Source of the DNA: Paenibacillus pabuli
Lineage (GTDB): Bacteria > Bacillota > Bacilli > Paenibacillales > Paenibacillaceae
Assembly: GCF_039831995.1 (NCBI RefSeq)
Contig: NZ_JBDOIO010000004.1
Coordinates: 1,426,001 to 1,490,000 of the forward strand
Direction: 5' to 3'
DNA: 64,000 bases
Made by a program: the position numbers and the translations under genes
Shown here: one piece after another, positions 36,083-45,488 of the stretch
How positions within the stretch are numbered: the first letter of the stretch is position 1
Layout: each line of letters begins with the position of its first letter
Notes under the pieces: model-generated
The model's input: only the letters and a program-made list of their open reading frames with translations
Database searches by the model: none
Told to the model about the DNA's origin: nothing

Positions 36083-37284
36083 AAATACTCGTAATCAACG
36101 CGGGGAGCTCCTCGCTTAAATATCAATTGTATGACATGACGGATGAGTCCGTACTCGCTAAAGGACTGGTTGAACGGATCGGGATGGATTCCTCCATTCT
36201 TACGCACAAACCGACTGGCCGTGAGGATGTTACAGAAGTCAGTGAAATTTTGGAGCATACAACGGCAATTCGTAAAGTTATCGATATTTTGACAGATAAA
36301 GAAAACGGCGTGCTCGGTTCAGTCGATGAGATTCAGGCTGTTGGACACCGTGTCGTTCACGGCGGGGAAGCCTTCAAGGAATCCGCACTGGTTGACGATG
36401 CAGCGAAGGCTGAAATTCGCCGCTTGTTCGATTTGGCACCACTTCACAACCCAGCAGCAATGATGGGTATTCGTGCGGCTGAACTTAATATGCCAGGTGT
36501 ACCTCAGGTCATGGTATTTGATACAGCATTCCATCAAACGATGCCTGAAAAAGCATATCTGTATGCGATCCCTCGTGTACTATACAAAAAATACAAAGTG
36601 CGTCGTTACGGTGCCCATGGTACCTCCCATGATTACGTGAGCAAGACTGCGGCAGAGTATCTGGGACGTCCGGTAGAAGATCTTAAAATCATCACTTGCC
36701 ACGTGGGTAACGGAGGCAGTGTAACGGCAGTTAAAGGCGGCGTGTCTGTGGATACTTCCATGGGTATGACTCCGCTTGAAGGTCTGATGATGGGAACACG
36801 CAGTGGTGACCTTGATCCGGCTATCGTACCTTATGTGATGAACAAGGAAGAACTGAGCGTGAGCGAAGTGAACTCCATGTTGAACAAACACAGCGGACTG
36901 CTGGCCATCTCCGGCATCAGCAGTGACATGCGTGAGATTACAGAAGGAATGGAGAACGGTGATGCGAACTCCACCCTTGCATTCGAAATGTACGAATATC
37001 GTTTGCGTAAATACATCGGTTCGTATGCGGCTGCTATGAATGGTGTGGATGTGATCGTATTTACTGCAGGTGTTGGCGAGAACTCCGTAGTGCTTCGTCA
37101 AAAAGTATGCGAACAGCTTACTTACCTGGGTGTTGAAGTAGATGAAGCACTCAATGCCATCCGCTCCGGTGAACCGCGCCGGATCACAACAGCAAACTCC
37201 AAGGTGGAGGTTCTCGTTGTACCTACCAATGAAGAATTGGTGATTGCACGCGATACACACCGAATCGTATTGAATTCTAAGTAA
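36079..37284 (+). CDS. ackA: Acetate kinase
   Basis: Interconverts acetate + ATP and acetyl phosphate + ADP. Motifs: VINAGSSSLKYQLYDM, FDTAFHQTMPEKAYLYAIP, HVGNGGSVTAVKGG, and FTAGVGENS. The 401-residue length fits acetate rather than butyrate kinase (about 355). The start is GTG, overlapping the preceding stop. The usual partner pta is not adjacent. Confidence 0.95.
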   Translation: MKILVINAGSSSLKYQLYDMTDESVLAKGLVERIGMDSSILTHKPTGREDVTEVSEILEHTTAIRKVIDILTDKENGVLGSVDEIQAVGHRVVHGGEAFKESALVDDAAKAEIRRLFDLAPLHNPAAMMGIRAAELNMPGVPQVMVFDTAFHQTMPEKAYLYAIPRVLYKKYKVRRYGAHGTSHDYVSKTAAEYLGRPVEDLKIITCHVGNGGSVTAVKGGVSVDTSMGMTPLEGLMMGTRSGDLDPAIVPYVMNKEELSVSEVNSMLNKHSGLLAISGISSDMREITEGMENGDANSTLAFEMYEYRLRKYIGSYAAAMNGVDVIVFTAGVGENSVVLRQKVCEQLTYLGVEVDEALNAIRSGEPRRITTANSKVEVLVVPTNEELVIARDTHRIVLNSK

Positions 37285-37385
37285 TCTAATTGTAAAGTGA
37301 ATATAGCATGTCAAGGAAGTGCAGGGGACAGGCTGAGGCCTGCCCGCTGCATTTTCAAATTTAGGAACCAAGGGGAGATATGGGC

Positions 37386-38681
37386 ATGAGTACGGATTGT
37401 GTAATTCGTAATGTGAATGAGCATGTGGGCGAAACCGTGAAGATCGGTGCCTGGATTAATAACAAACGTTCCAGCGGCAAAATTCAATTTTTGCAGCTGC
37501 GTGATGGAACCGGATATATTCAAGGGGTAGTCGTAAAAAGTGAAGTTAGCGAAGAGGTATGGAATGATGCCAAAAGCCTGACGCAAGAAAGTTCCCTGTA
37601 TGTAACGGGAATTATTCGTGAAGAACCGCGCAGCGCATCCGGATATGAAATGACGGTTACGGGCGTCGAGATCATTCATTTGACTGAAAACTATCCGATT
37701 ACACCGAAAGAGCATGGTGTTGATTTCTTGATGGATCATCGTCATTTATGGCTCCGTTCCACGAAACAACGTGCGGTTATGGTGATTCGTGCAGAGATCA
37801 TCCGTGCAGTTCAGCAGTTTTTTGATGGTAACGGATTCACACAGGTTGACCCACCGATCCTGACACCTTCGTCCGCTGAGGGCACGACGAACCTGTTCCA
37901 CATCAAATACTTTGATGAAGATGCTTATCTTACTCAAAGTGGACAATTGTACATGGAAGCGGCAGCCATGGCGCTGGGTAAAGTATATTCCTTCGGACCA
38001 ACGTTCCGTGCCGAGAAATCCAAAACACGCCGCCATCTGATCGAGTTCTGGATGATTGAGCCGGAAATGGCATTTGTGGATCACGAAGAAAGTTTGCGAG
38101 TACAAGAGAAGTTCATTGCACACGTCGTTCAGTCTGTCGTGAAAAACTGCCGGGCAGAACTGGAATCCATCGGGCGTGACGTATCCAAACTCGAAGGTAT
38201 CGTAGCTCCATTCCCGCGTATTACGTATGATGAGGCAATTGAGTTCCTGAATGGACAAGGCTTCGATATTCCTTGGGGAGAAGATTTCGGTGCTCCTCAC
38301 GAGACGGCCATTGCGGAGAAGTATAATACACCTGTATTTATTACACATTACCCGGCTGGGATCAAGGCATTTTACATGAAACCGGATCCGAATCGTCCGG
38401 AAGTGGTACTCTGTGCTGACATGATCGCACCAGAGGGTTATGGAGAAATCATTGGTGGATCCCAACGTATCGATGATCCGGAGTTGATGCAGCAGCGCTT
38501 TGAAGAGCACAAGTTGTCCGACGAGGCGTATCAATGGTACTTGGACCTTCGCAAATACGGATCGGTACCTCACTCCGGATTCGGTCTGGGATTGGAGCGG
38601 ACAGTAGCATGGATCTGCGGATTGGATCATGTACGTGAGACAATTGCATTCCCTCGTATGCTCTACCGTCTGTACCCTTAA
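37386..38681 (+). CDS. asnS: Asparaginyl-tRNA synthetase
   Basis: Class IIb synthetase charging tRNA-Asn. An N-terminal OB fold ([23 protein letters not shown]) binds the anticodon. Catalytic motifs are 2 ([19 protein letters not shown]) and 3 ([16 protein letters not shown]). ATG 37386 is chosen because GGGGAG is eight bases upstream; ATG 37380 is too close to it. No T-box precedes it. dnaD follows immediately, as in B. subtilis. Confidence 0.96.
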   Translation: MSTDCVIRNVNEHVGETVKIGAWINNKRSSGKIQFLQLRDGTGYIQGVVVKSEVSEEVWNDAKSLTQESSLYVTGIIREEPRSASGYEMTVTGVEIIHLTENYPITPKEHGVDFLMDHRHLWLRSTKQRAVMVIRAEIIRAVQQFFDGNGFTQVDPPILTPSSAEGTTNLFHIKYFDEDAYLTQSGQLYMEAAAMALGKVYSFGPTFRAEKSKTRRHLIEFWMIEPEMAFVDHEESLRVQEKFIAHVVQSVVKNCRAELESIGRDVSKLEGIVAPFPRITYDEAIEFLNGQGFDIPWGEDFGAPHETAIAEKYNTPVFITHYPAGIKAFYMKPDPNRPEVVLCADMIAPEGYGEIIGGSQRIDDPELMQQRFEEHKLSDEAYQWYLDLRKYGSVPHSGFGLGLERTVAWICGLDHVRETIAFPRMLYRLYP

Positions 38682-39397
38682 TGATTAATCGCGAGTCTAT
38701 GGAAGAAACCGGCTCCAAAGCGTGGCTCAGTGGCGTAGCTTACGGGTTAACATCTGGGACAGCACAGCTCCCGTATGCTTTGTTGCGTTTTTATCACCAA
38801 CTCGGATTGACAGATTCCGAAGTTCTTCTGCTGATTCAACTGCTTGGCTACCGTCAGGCTGAATTCAATGAGTTTCCTACCCTGGAAGAGCTAGCCGGTC
38901 GTATGGGGATAGGCCCTGAAGGCATCGCCAAAATGCTCCAGCGCTTAATGCGGGATGGGTATATTTCCATTGATGAGCATCGGGACGAAGAGCGGGATAT
39001 TCAGTATGAGCGTTACGACCTGCATGGATTGTATGCCAAACTTGCGACGTGTGTGGCTGAAGATGCCGCAGTAGCAAGGCAGCAGCAACTGAGCATGACT
39101 GCACGTCCGAATTCGAACAGTGTTCAAATAGAAGAAGAACGTAATATGTTTTCCATCTTCGAAAAAGAATTTGGTCGTCCGCTTTCACCCATGGAATGCG
39201 AAACGATCTCCAGTTGGCTCGATCAGGACCGGTATCAGGAAGAACTGATTTTGATGGCCCTGAAGGAAGCCGTATTTGCCGGCAAAGTGCATTTCCGCTA
39301 TATTGACCGCATTTTGCTGGAGTGGAGTCGTAACCGGGTGAAGAATGTTCAGGACGCGAAGGCATACACGCAGCGGTTTCGCAGCGGCGGACGCTAG
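38681..39397 (+). CDS. dnaD: DnaD-family replication initiation protein
   Basis: Primosomal protein that helps load the helicase at oriC and restart sites. The N-terminal winged helix (YRQAEFNEFPTLEELAGRMGIGPEGIAKMLQRLMRDGYISID) is followed by a linker and the DnaD domain (FEKEFGRPLSPMECETISSWLDQDRYQEELILMALKEAV, positions about 150-235). Its ATG overlaps the asnS stop. The nth gene that normally follows in Bacillus is absent. Confidence 0.93.
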   Translation: MINRESMEETGSKAWLSGVAYGLTSGTAQLPYALLRFYHQLGLTDSEVLLLIQLLGYRQAEFNEFPTLEELAGRMGIGPEGIAKMLQRLMRDGYISIDEHRDEERDIQYERYDLHGLYAKLATCVAEDAAVARQQQLSMTARPNSNSVQIEEERNMFSIFEKEFGRPLSPMECETISSWLDQDRYQEELILMALKEAVFAGKVHFRYIDRILLEWSRNRVKNVQDAKAYTQRFRSGGR

Positions 39398-39422
39398 TCC
39401 ACCGTGCAAAGGAGAATCAAGG

Positions 39423-39456
39423 AACAGGCCAGAAGTTATTCTGAGCCTGTTTTTTG
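39423..39456 (+). terminator. Intrinsic terminator after dnaD
   Basis: AACAGGC…GCCTGTT with an inner CAGAA/TTCTG extension forms a long stem followed by TTTTTG. Confidence 0.88.
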
Positions 39457-39614
39457 TATTTTTGGAAGGTACTAAACATGATTATAATAAAGTGATGGAT
39501 GACCGCATCATCTTTTCAGACAATGCTATGATATTAAATTTTAAAAAATTTAATAAATACGCAGGGGTAGCCCAGAACGTTGTCGTCTATTGTAGTGGAG
39601 AGGAGGGGAGAGTC

Positions 39615-40166
39615 ATTGACGAAGCGCGCATAATCGAACAAATCCGTCAAGGGGATGCATCCAAGTTTCGCTTGTTGATCGATAAGTACAGCCAGCATGT
39701 ATACCATGTGGCATATTCCGTATTAAGGAACGATCAGGAAGCGCAGGATGCAGCTCAGGAGGCGTTCATTCAGATGTATAAATCTCTCCCCGACTACCGT
39801 TCCGAAGGCTTCAAAACGTGGCTTACCCGAATTGCCTTTCACAAAGCCATTGATGCAAAACGCAGGTTAGGCCGGCGAAGCAGTGAAGATCTGGGTGGAG
39901 AAGAACGAATAATCAACCTGCCTGGAAGCGAAGAAGATATTCTGGCCCGTCTCGTTCGGGAAGAACGCAAAGAAACACTGCGTGAACGAATCAATCAACT
40001 GCCTGCCCAGCATAGGGACATTATTACTGCGTATTACTTAAGCGAAAAAAATTATGAGCAGATCGCACATGATGCCCAGGTGGCTGTCAAAACCGTGGAA
40101 TCCCGTTTGTACCGTGCCCGGCAGTGGATCAGAAGTCATTGGAAGGAGGATGAGTGGCGTGAGTAA
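39615..40166 (+). CDS. ECF-family RNA polymerase sigma factor with probable ATT start
   Basis: About 183 residues with region 2 (FRLLIDKYSQHVYHVAYSVLRNDQEAQDAAQEAFIQMYKSL, then FKTWLTRIAFHKAIDAKRR) and region 4 (LPAQHRDIITAYYLSEKNYEQIA, VAVKTVESRLYRARQW). The Shine-Dalgarno AGGAGGGG (39601-39608) points to codon ATT at 39615; there is no ATG, GTG or TTG in frame nearby. The only upstream ATG candidate, at 39528, lacks a ribosome site. An anti-sigma-like gene overlaps the end by eight bases. Confidence 0.85.
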   Translation: MDEARIIEQIRQGDASKFRLLIDKYSQHVYHVAYSVLRNDQEAQDAAQEAFIQMYKSLPDYRSEGFKTWLTRIAFHKAIDAKRRLGRRSSEDLGGEERIINLPGSEEDILARLVREERKETLRERINQLPAQHRDIITAYYLSEKNYEQIAHDAQVAVKTVESRLYRARQWIRSHWKEDEWRE

Positions 40167-40611
40167 AAATGAGATGTACAGTGTGCAGAACTGGACGGAC
40201 TATATTGAAGGACGAATTACCGGGGACCAAGCGATAGGCATGGAAAAGGCAATGATGGAAGATCCGAAAGCCATGGATAACTATCTGGAAGCGATGGGTA
40301 TTCATCAATCGTTGCCACAACTGGACAACCCGGCCCACTTCGCTGATTCCATCATGGAGCGTATTACGGATGTGGACCTTTCAGGACGCAAGCGCATATC
40401 ACGTTCGGGACGGAGCAGACGCTGGCTGGAGCACAAGGTGTTTCATTATGCTGTAGCGGCTTGCCTGACGCTGATCTTCCTCTCTTCCGGGGTGTTTGAC
40501 AAGGTAGCACCTTATCACAAGTTCCATGAAGGCGAGCAGAGGGGATCTTTCACACAAAAATGGACGGAGGCAGCCACTTCATGGCTGGATAACTTCAAGC
40601 CTAAACCATAA
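40159..40611 (+). CDS. Putative membrane anti-sigma factor of the second ECF operon
   Basis: 151 residues, starting at GTG with AAGGAGG upstream. The N-terminal part (MYSVQNWTDYIEGRITGDQAIGMEKAMMED) resembles anti-sigma domains without the zinc motif. One membrane helix (FHYAVAACLTLIFLSSGVF, about residues 95-113) and a short outer tail follow. The overlap with the sigma gene supports the role. The signal is unknown. Confidence 0.75.
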   Translation: MSKNEMYSVQNWTDYIEGRITGDQAIGMEKAMMEDPKAMDNYLEAMGIHQSLPQLDNPAHFADSIMERITDVDLSGRKRISRSGRSRRWLEHKVFHYAVAACLTLIFLSSGVFDKVAPYHKFHEGEQRGSFTQKWTEAATSWLDNFKPKP

Positions 40612-40647
40612 ATCATACGCATTGCCTGAAAAGAAAGGATGACGACT

Positions 40648-41928
40648 GTGCAATCAGATCGTAACAAAATATTTGCATTTTTATTAAACGTGGTCCCAGG
40701 TCTTGGGTTTCTCTATTGGGGTCGAACCGCTAAGGCCATGATTTATCCATTGCTCGTGTTTGGCTCTTTGGTTGGTTCCTTCATGTTGGCAGTAGTTGCG
40801 GATGAACAGGACCTAATGATATTCGGAGCTGTGGCAGCCTTTTTCTTCTGGTGCATTAACATGCTGGACATTATCATTGTTCTGCTGCGTACCCCTTCTA
40901 CACGTAATGCTCATTACGGCGGCTACGGGGCTCACTATGGTCCATATCCAGGAGGTCCCTATGAACAGGGCTATCCGGATCAAAATGGCGCTATGGAGTC
41001 AATGAATGGGGAAGAGATGCATCAGCATTCTGCCAGCGGCTATGGTGTTCCTGAGGGTACATACGGCCAACCCATGTATCGCAAAGGCAGCGAAGGGGAA
41101 CGATTCTTTACCATTTTACTGTCATTCATCCCAGGTCTGGGGCATCTTCATCTGGGGCTGCTGCATCGAGGACTATCGTTTCTGATCGCATTTTTTGGCT
41201 CCTTCGCGATGATGGTCTTTGTTGCATCCATTACCAATGAAGAGACCTTTCTGATGTTTCTGCTTATTCTGCCAGTCATTTGGGTGTACTGCATGTTTGA
41301 TGCTGTGCAGCATGCGCATCGGAAGCAGGCAGGGGAAGTAATACAGGACCGGACGTTGTTTGAAGAATTGGAAATGGGCAGAGCATCGGGACGGCGAAGC
41401 AAAGTGTTAGCTACCCTCTTGTCCGCTTTTCCAGGGGCAGGTCATCTGTACTTGGGCCTTCAGAAGCGCGGAATGCAATTAATGTTCCTGTTCCTCGGCA
41501 GCATTTATATTTTGGATCTGCTCCATTTATCCGTATTCCTGTTCATGATTCCGCTCGTCTGGTTCTACAGCTTTTTTGATGGGCTTCAGTGTTCAAGTCG
41601 ATATGGCCGGGAACCACTGATTGATCAACCGATATTTAAGGATTGGGCTAAACATCAGCGTCTGATTGGATTCGGGATTGCTGCACTCGGCGTGTATTAT
41701 CTGGCTATTCGGCTGGTCATTCCGCAATTGAATGAAATGTTCCCCAATCTGTTTATGACGTATGAAATTCGTTCCTATGTGAACACGGTTATTGTTTCGC
41801 TCTTGCTTATTTTTGGCGGATTGAAGCTGCTTTTCGGCAAGCAGCGTACGATTGCGCAACATAGCGGACTTAACGGAAAAGAAGACGATTCCGCGAGTCT
41901 CTTCCTGTTCAAGGATCGGGATAAATGA
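40648..41928 (+). CDS. Multi-pass membrane protein with three TM2-like repeats
   Basis: About 427 residues. A motif of the form PGxGhLhLGLxxRG occurs three times: VPGLGFLYWGRTAKAM, IPGLGHLHLGLLHRGL and FPGAGHLYLGLQKRGM, each followed by two helices, like tandem TM2-type units. A Gly/Tyr/Pro-rich cytoplasmic or outer loop (HYGGYGAHYGPYPGGPYEQG) lies between repeats 1 and 2. GTG 40648 has the better ribosome spacing than ATG 40639. It is the third gene of the sigma/anti-sigma operon and may be part of the sensing unit. Confidence 0.78.
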   Translation: MQSDRNKIFAFLLNVVPGLGFLYWGRTAKAMIYPLLVFGSLVGSFMLAVVADEQDLMIFGAVAAFFFWCINMLDIIIVLLRTPSTRNAHYGGYGAHYGPYPGGPYEQGYPDQNGAMESMNGEEMHQHSASGYGVPEGTYGQPMYRKGSEGERFFTILLSFIPGLGHLHLGLLHRGLSFLIAFFGSFAMMVFVASITNEETFLMFLLILPVIWVYCMFDAVQHAHRKQAGEVIQDRTLFEELEMGRASGRRSKVLATLLSAFPGAGHLYLGLQKRGMQLMFLFLGSIYILDLLHLSVFLFMIPLVWFYSFFDGLQCSSRYGREPLIDQPIFKDWAKHQRLIGFGIAALGVYYLAIRLVIPQLNEMFPNLFMTYEIRSYVNTVIVSLLLIFGGLKLLFGKQRTIAQHSGLNGKEDDSASLFLFKDRDK

Positions 41929-41963
41929 TTGAAAATAGGATTGCGAGTAAGTAATGCCGCTAA

Positions 41964-42013
41964 ACTAAAAACACGCTGTGGGCTGGTTGATCAGTCCGCA
42001 GCGTGTTTTTAGT
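41964..42013. terminator. Bidirectional terminator between the sigma operon and mtnB
   Basis: ACTAAAAACACGCTG (41964-41978) and CAGCGTGTTTTTAGT (41999-42013) are perfect 15-base inverted repeats, giving T-rich ends for both converging transcripts. Confidence 0.92.
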
Positions 42014-42042
42014 TAGCCTATATAACAAAACGGGAATGATGA

Positions 42043-42696
42043 CTATTTCGTAGTACCTTTCAACAGCAGCTGACGATACATCACTTCGAACAAAAACTCG
42101 AATGCTTCCAGATGTCTTTTGGCTTCAAATGCATCTTTACCCCAGGCATAAATGCCGTGATTACGCAGCAAAATTCCCGGAACTTTCGGGTCAAGTACAC
42201 CTGGAACCAGCTCGGCAATGGATGGAATATCCGCAAAGTTGGGCAGCACCGGCACACGAATCTCCGCATTCTCTTCCCAAATGTTAAAAGCCTTGATCAG
42301 TTCAATGCCTTGAATCGGCACATGACCTTCTGCGCCAAAGAACTCGCTGATCAGGTTGTTAAACACGGTGTGTACATGGAATACGGCCCCACAGCCAGTC
42401 AAACGATAAATTTCACAGTGGATCAGCGTTTCTGCACTTGGTTTCAGGGTTGTGGTTTCAATCGCTTTGCCATGCTTGTCCACAAACAGAAAATCTTCCG
42501 GCGTGCGGAGAGATTTGTCTTTGCCTGAAGCCGTAACTGCAAAATAAAATTGCTCCGGATCAAATTCTCCCACACGCATCGACAGGTTGCCGCTTGTTCC
42601 AGGGAACCAGTTGCGGCTGGCAAAAAGGGCTTTTATATCAGCAAGTTCCTCCAGCACCTGACGTTTGTGTTCCAATGTAATTTTCTCAAAACCCAT
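42043..42696 (-). CDS. mtnB: Methylthioribulose-1-phosphate dehydratase
   Basis: Class II aldolase-fold zinc enzyme of methionine salvage that dehydrates MTRu-1-P. Family features: SRNWFPGTSGNLSMRV, AETLIHCEIYRLTGCGAVFHVHTVFNN (zinc histidines; shown as HVHT), and LLRNHGIYAWGKD. Start at 42696 with AAGGAGTG upstream; the frame upstream belongs to mtnX. 217 residues. Last gene of the minus-strand operon; mtnD, which follows mtnB in B. subtilis, is missing here. Confidence 0.93.
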   Translation of the reverse strand: MGFEKITLEHKRQVLEELADIKALFASRNWFPGTSGNLSMRVGEFDPEQFYFAVTASGKDKSLRTPEDFLFVDKHGKAIETTTLKPSAETLIHCEIYRLTGCGAVFHVHTVFNNLISEFFGAEGHVPIQGIELIKAFNIWEENAEIRVPVLPNFADIPSIAELVPGVLDPKVPGILLRNHGIYAWGKDAFEAKRHLEAFEFLFEVMYRQLLLKGTTK

Positions 42697-42698
42697 CT

Positions 42699-43376
42699 TT
42701 ACAGCACTCCTTGTGTTTGCTTCTGTTTCATGTCTTCCATAATATCGTAAAAGGTCGCAAAGGGCACATGGTCTACACCAAGTTCTATGCATTTATCCGT
42801 CAGAATGGAACGGGAGTACACCAGATCGGCAATTTTGGCCCCTTCAAAATCCGTTAGACTGTCTCCGATCAGAATCCGATTATATTGATCTTCCGGGAAT
42901 GTACGGATCACCGTCGTTTTGCACATACCACAGCCGTTCTCACAAGGAGGCTGGCACGGATTAGGCCACTCAATGCGGATGAATTCATCTGTAAAGTCCG
43001 CTCCGTTACAATAGACGTGATCTTGTGGAATGTTGAAGGGTGCAAGCAGTGGTTCGATAAAAAAGTCCATGCCACCGCTGGTCACATTAAATTCAATGCC
43101 TTCGTTTCGAACATATTCCAGAAATTCGCCAAATCCCTCACGAATGCCGGCTTGTCCAAGCACAAATTCCACGATTTCATCCTTTTGCGAAGCAGGCAGC
43201 AGAGCAAACATGGCCCCAACACCTTCGCGAAGTGATATGTTTTGTTCGATGGTATCTTTCATTATGGGTTCAATGCCTTTAGGCTTAAAATGCTTCATGA
43301 TTGCTACGATATTGTCCGAAAGGGTAATCGTGCCATCAAAATCACAGAAAATGACTGTTTTCTTGTCACTTCTCAT
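42699..43376 (-). CDS. mtnX: 2-hydroxy-3-keto-5-methylthiopentenyl-1-phosphate phosphatase
   Basis: HAD-superfamily phosphatase in methionine salvage. The catalytic motif is FCDFDGTITLSDN, motif II lies in NVTSGGMDFFIEP, and motif III/IV is LIGDSLTDFEGAK. The start at 43376 follows GGGTGGAGA; an earlier ATG is nearer the mtnW end. About 225 residues. The stop lies within the ribosome site of mtnB. Confidence 0.93.
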   Translation of the reverse strand: MRSDKKTVIFCDFDGTITLSDNIVAIMKHFKPKGIEPIMKDTIEQNISLREGVGAMFALLPASQKDEIVEFVLGQAGIREGFGEFLEYVRNEGIEFNVTSGGMDFFIEPLLAPFNIPQDHVYCNGADFTDEFIRIEWPNPCQPPCENGCGMCKTTVIRTFPEDQYNRILIGDSLTDFEGAKIADLVYSRSILTDKCIELGVDHVPFATFYDIMEDMKQKQTQGVL

Positions 43377-44596
43377 CGTTCTCCACCCCACAGATCGAGT
43401 GCACTTTTTAACTCGGGGTGCTCAGCTGCATATTCTGCGAGCGAAATTCCGCGCTGTGTCGCTTCAATGGCTTGCAAGAATGCACGTCCACCCGCCTCAG
43501 TACCCATGGGATGTCCGTGAATACCTCCACCAGCGTTAACGATGACATCCGTGCCGAAATCACGGAGAATTAACGGTACAAGACCTGGATGAATCCCAGC
43601 AGAAGGCACAGGCATGCTGGTTCTGACCGGGAGTTCTTTGGAGAGCAGCTGTTCCGTAATGGCCATATTCTCTTCTTTCGGCATGGTCACCGATCCATAA
43701 GGCGAAGGGAAGAGAACGAGATCCGCTCCGGCAAGACGCATCAGTTGACCCAGCAGCACCGAAGCCGAAATACCGTAATGCGGTGAAGGGTACAGTGCGC
43801 CAGCAAGCGCAGGATGAGCCATAATCGGCACATTAATGTCCGGATCGCTGGTGAGCTCGTGCAGAACGTCATAGCCGTACGACAATACGTTAAACAACAA
43901 GGCATTGGCACCAGCATCAATCGCTCGTTCAGCCTGCTTCTTCAACCGCGAAGTCGGGCCGGTCAGGTTGGCGGCATAGAGCAGCTTCTTGCCAGTCTCC
44001 TGGCGAGCCTGTTCGGCAGCCTTCATGCAAACCTCGACTCTTTTCTCGATAGGTGTCAGCTTGTTCTCAAACAGAATTTCGTCATCCTTGATCAGATCAA
44101 CTCCGCCCAGAGCCTGACGGATAAACTGTTCGCGCAGCTCATCTGCATCCAGACCAATCACCGATTTGAAAATGCTCATTAACAAGGGACGATCGTGGAC
44201 ACCAAGCAGATCACGAACCCCATTCAGTCCAAATTTGGGACCGGGAAACGCGCTCAGGAATCCGTCCGAGAAGCCCAGTCTTGTCAATTTAATCCGGCCA
44301 TCCATTGAAATTTTGCCAAAGACGGTGACAAGCAGAGCCGGAATATCACGGCTGAAGTTGACATCAGGATATCCAATAGTAATATCTGCATATCGCTCGC
44401 CTGGAGCCATGCCTTCATGTTCATGTACCTCTACGCTAATAACTTCGCCAAGATGTTTCTGCATGGCTTCACGCTTGGCTTGCGGCAATTCAGTCCAACT
44501 TCCTACAGTCATGCCGACCGCAATGGACTCCGCCTTTTTGCGGAAATCTGCACGATCATCGTGCAGACGATATGTGGCAGTACACATGTTATTCAT
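43373..44596 (-). CDS. mtnW: 2,3-diketo-5-methylthiopentyl-1-phosphate enolase (RuBisCO-like)
   Basis: Form IV RuBisCO-like protein that enolises the diketo intermediate of methionine salvage. It has the RuBisCO fold (ATYRLHDDRADFRKKAESIAVGMTVGSW; PKFGLNGVRDLLG; AHPALAGALYPSPHYG; NAGGGIHGHPMG), but the carboxylase active-site set is not expected. At 407 residues it matches the Bacillus enzyme. Its ATG overlaps the proC stop (ATGA), so it is coupled to a proline gene. Confidence 0.93.
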   Translation of the reverse strand: MNNMCTATYRLHDDRADFRKKAESIAVGMTVGSWTELPQAKREAMQKHLGEVISVEVHEHEGMAPGERYADITIGYPDVNFSRDIPALLVTVFGKISMDGRIKLTRLGFSDGFLSAFPGPKFGLNGVRDLLGVHDRPLLMSIFKSVIGLDADELREQFIRQALGGVDLIKDDEILFENKLTPIEKRVEVCMKAAEQARQETGKKLLYAANLTGPTSRLKKQAERAIDAGANALLFNVLSYGYDVLHELTSDPDINVPIMAHPALAGALYPSPHYGISASVLLGQLMRLAGADLVLFPSPYGSVTMPKEENMAITEQLLSKELPVRTSMPVPSAGIHPGLVPLILRDFGTDVIVNAGGGIHGHPMGTEAGGRAFLQAIEATQRGISLAEYAAEHPELKSALDLWGGER

Positions 44597-45453
44597 CGTA
44601 AATCTCCTTCCAAAGCAGCTCCCATCTCCCGTGAGCGCTCTGCGCAGCGGTTGACGGCTGCAATCACGTTTTCAAAGAAATCGCCATCATCCAGTGTTTT
44701 GAGCGCGGCCTGTGTGGCGCCTCCAGGTGAGGTAACATCACTGCGAAGCTTCATGGGCTCCGCTCCCGTTTGTTGAACCATTCTCGCCGCACCAAGTACG
44801 GTTTGAACCGTCAGGTCGCGGGATTGCTGACTGGAGAGTCCGCCGCGGATACCTGCGGCAATCATGGCTTCCATCAAATAGTATACATAAGCCGGGCCGC
44901 TTCCGGAAATACCCGTGAGCACTTCCAGTTTCTCTTCAGGAACAATGGTGACGATGCCCACCGCTTCAAACATCGTCATGACCGTACTGCGCTGCTCATC
45001 TGTAATTTCGGCTGAGAAGGCAAGTCCTGTTGCACCAAGTCCAATCGTACTGGATGTATTCGGCATGGAGCGAGCGATCGGCTGTTTGCGGCCGAGCAGT
45101 GTCTGCATCGTGCGGATGGATAATCCGGCGATGACAGAGACGATAAGCTGGTCCGGTGACAGAAGGGGACCAAGCTCACGAAGAGCTGCCGCAGCATCTT
45201 TCGGTTTCATGGCCAGGACAATAACGGGAGAAGCGGAGAGGACTTCCGATGATTGGGAGGCCGTTCCTGTATGAACGGCATAACGGGTACTCAGCTCTTC
45301 CTGACGTTTCTGGTTGCTCCGGTTCAGCATCGTAATATCCTGGGGGCGTACAACGAGGCGGGAGATCAGTCCGCGCACAATGGCTTCTGCCATGGCACCT
45401 GCTCCGTGGAAAGTAATCTTTTGTTGTAATAACGTCTGTTGTTCTTGACTCAT
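44593..45453 (-). CDS. proC: Pyrroline-5-carboxylate reductase
   Basis: NAD(P)H-dependent last step of proline synthesis. The dinucleotide loop is FHGAGAMAEAIVRGL. The C-terminal signature GSGPAYVYYLMEAM…QTVLGAARM…LRSDVTSPGGATQAAL is complete. 286 residues. It lies 35 bases after proA and overlaps mtnW by four bases. Confidence 0.95.
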   Translation of the reverse strand: MSQEQQTLLQQKITFHGAGAMAEAIVRGLISRLVVRPQDITMLNRSNQKRQEELSTRYAVHTGTASQSSEVLSASPVIVLAMKPKDAAAALRELGPLLSPDQLIVSVIAGLSIRTMQTLLGRKQPIARSMPNTSSTIGLGATGLAFSAEITDEQRSTVMTMFEAVGIVTIVPEEKLEVLTGISGSGPAYVYYLMEAMIAAGIRGGLSSQQSRDLTVQTVLGAARMVQQTGAEPMKLRSDVTSPGGATQAALKTLDDGDFFENVIAAVNRCAERSREMGAALEGDLR

Positions 45454-45488
45454 GGTTTCGTTCCTCCTATATGGCTATTGCTGCGATA

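Noticed and set aside
37746..38630. Long 294-codon minus-strand frame inside asnS
   Set aside because: Lies fully within a gene with clear synthetase motifs; no ribosome site and shadow-like composition.
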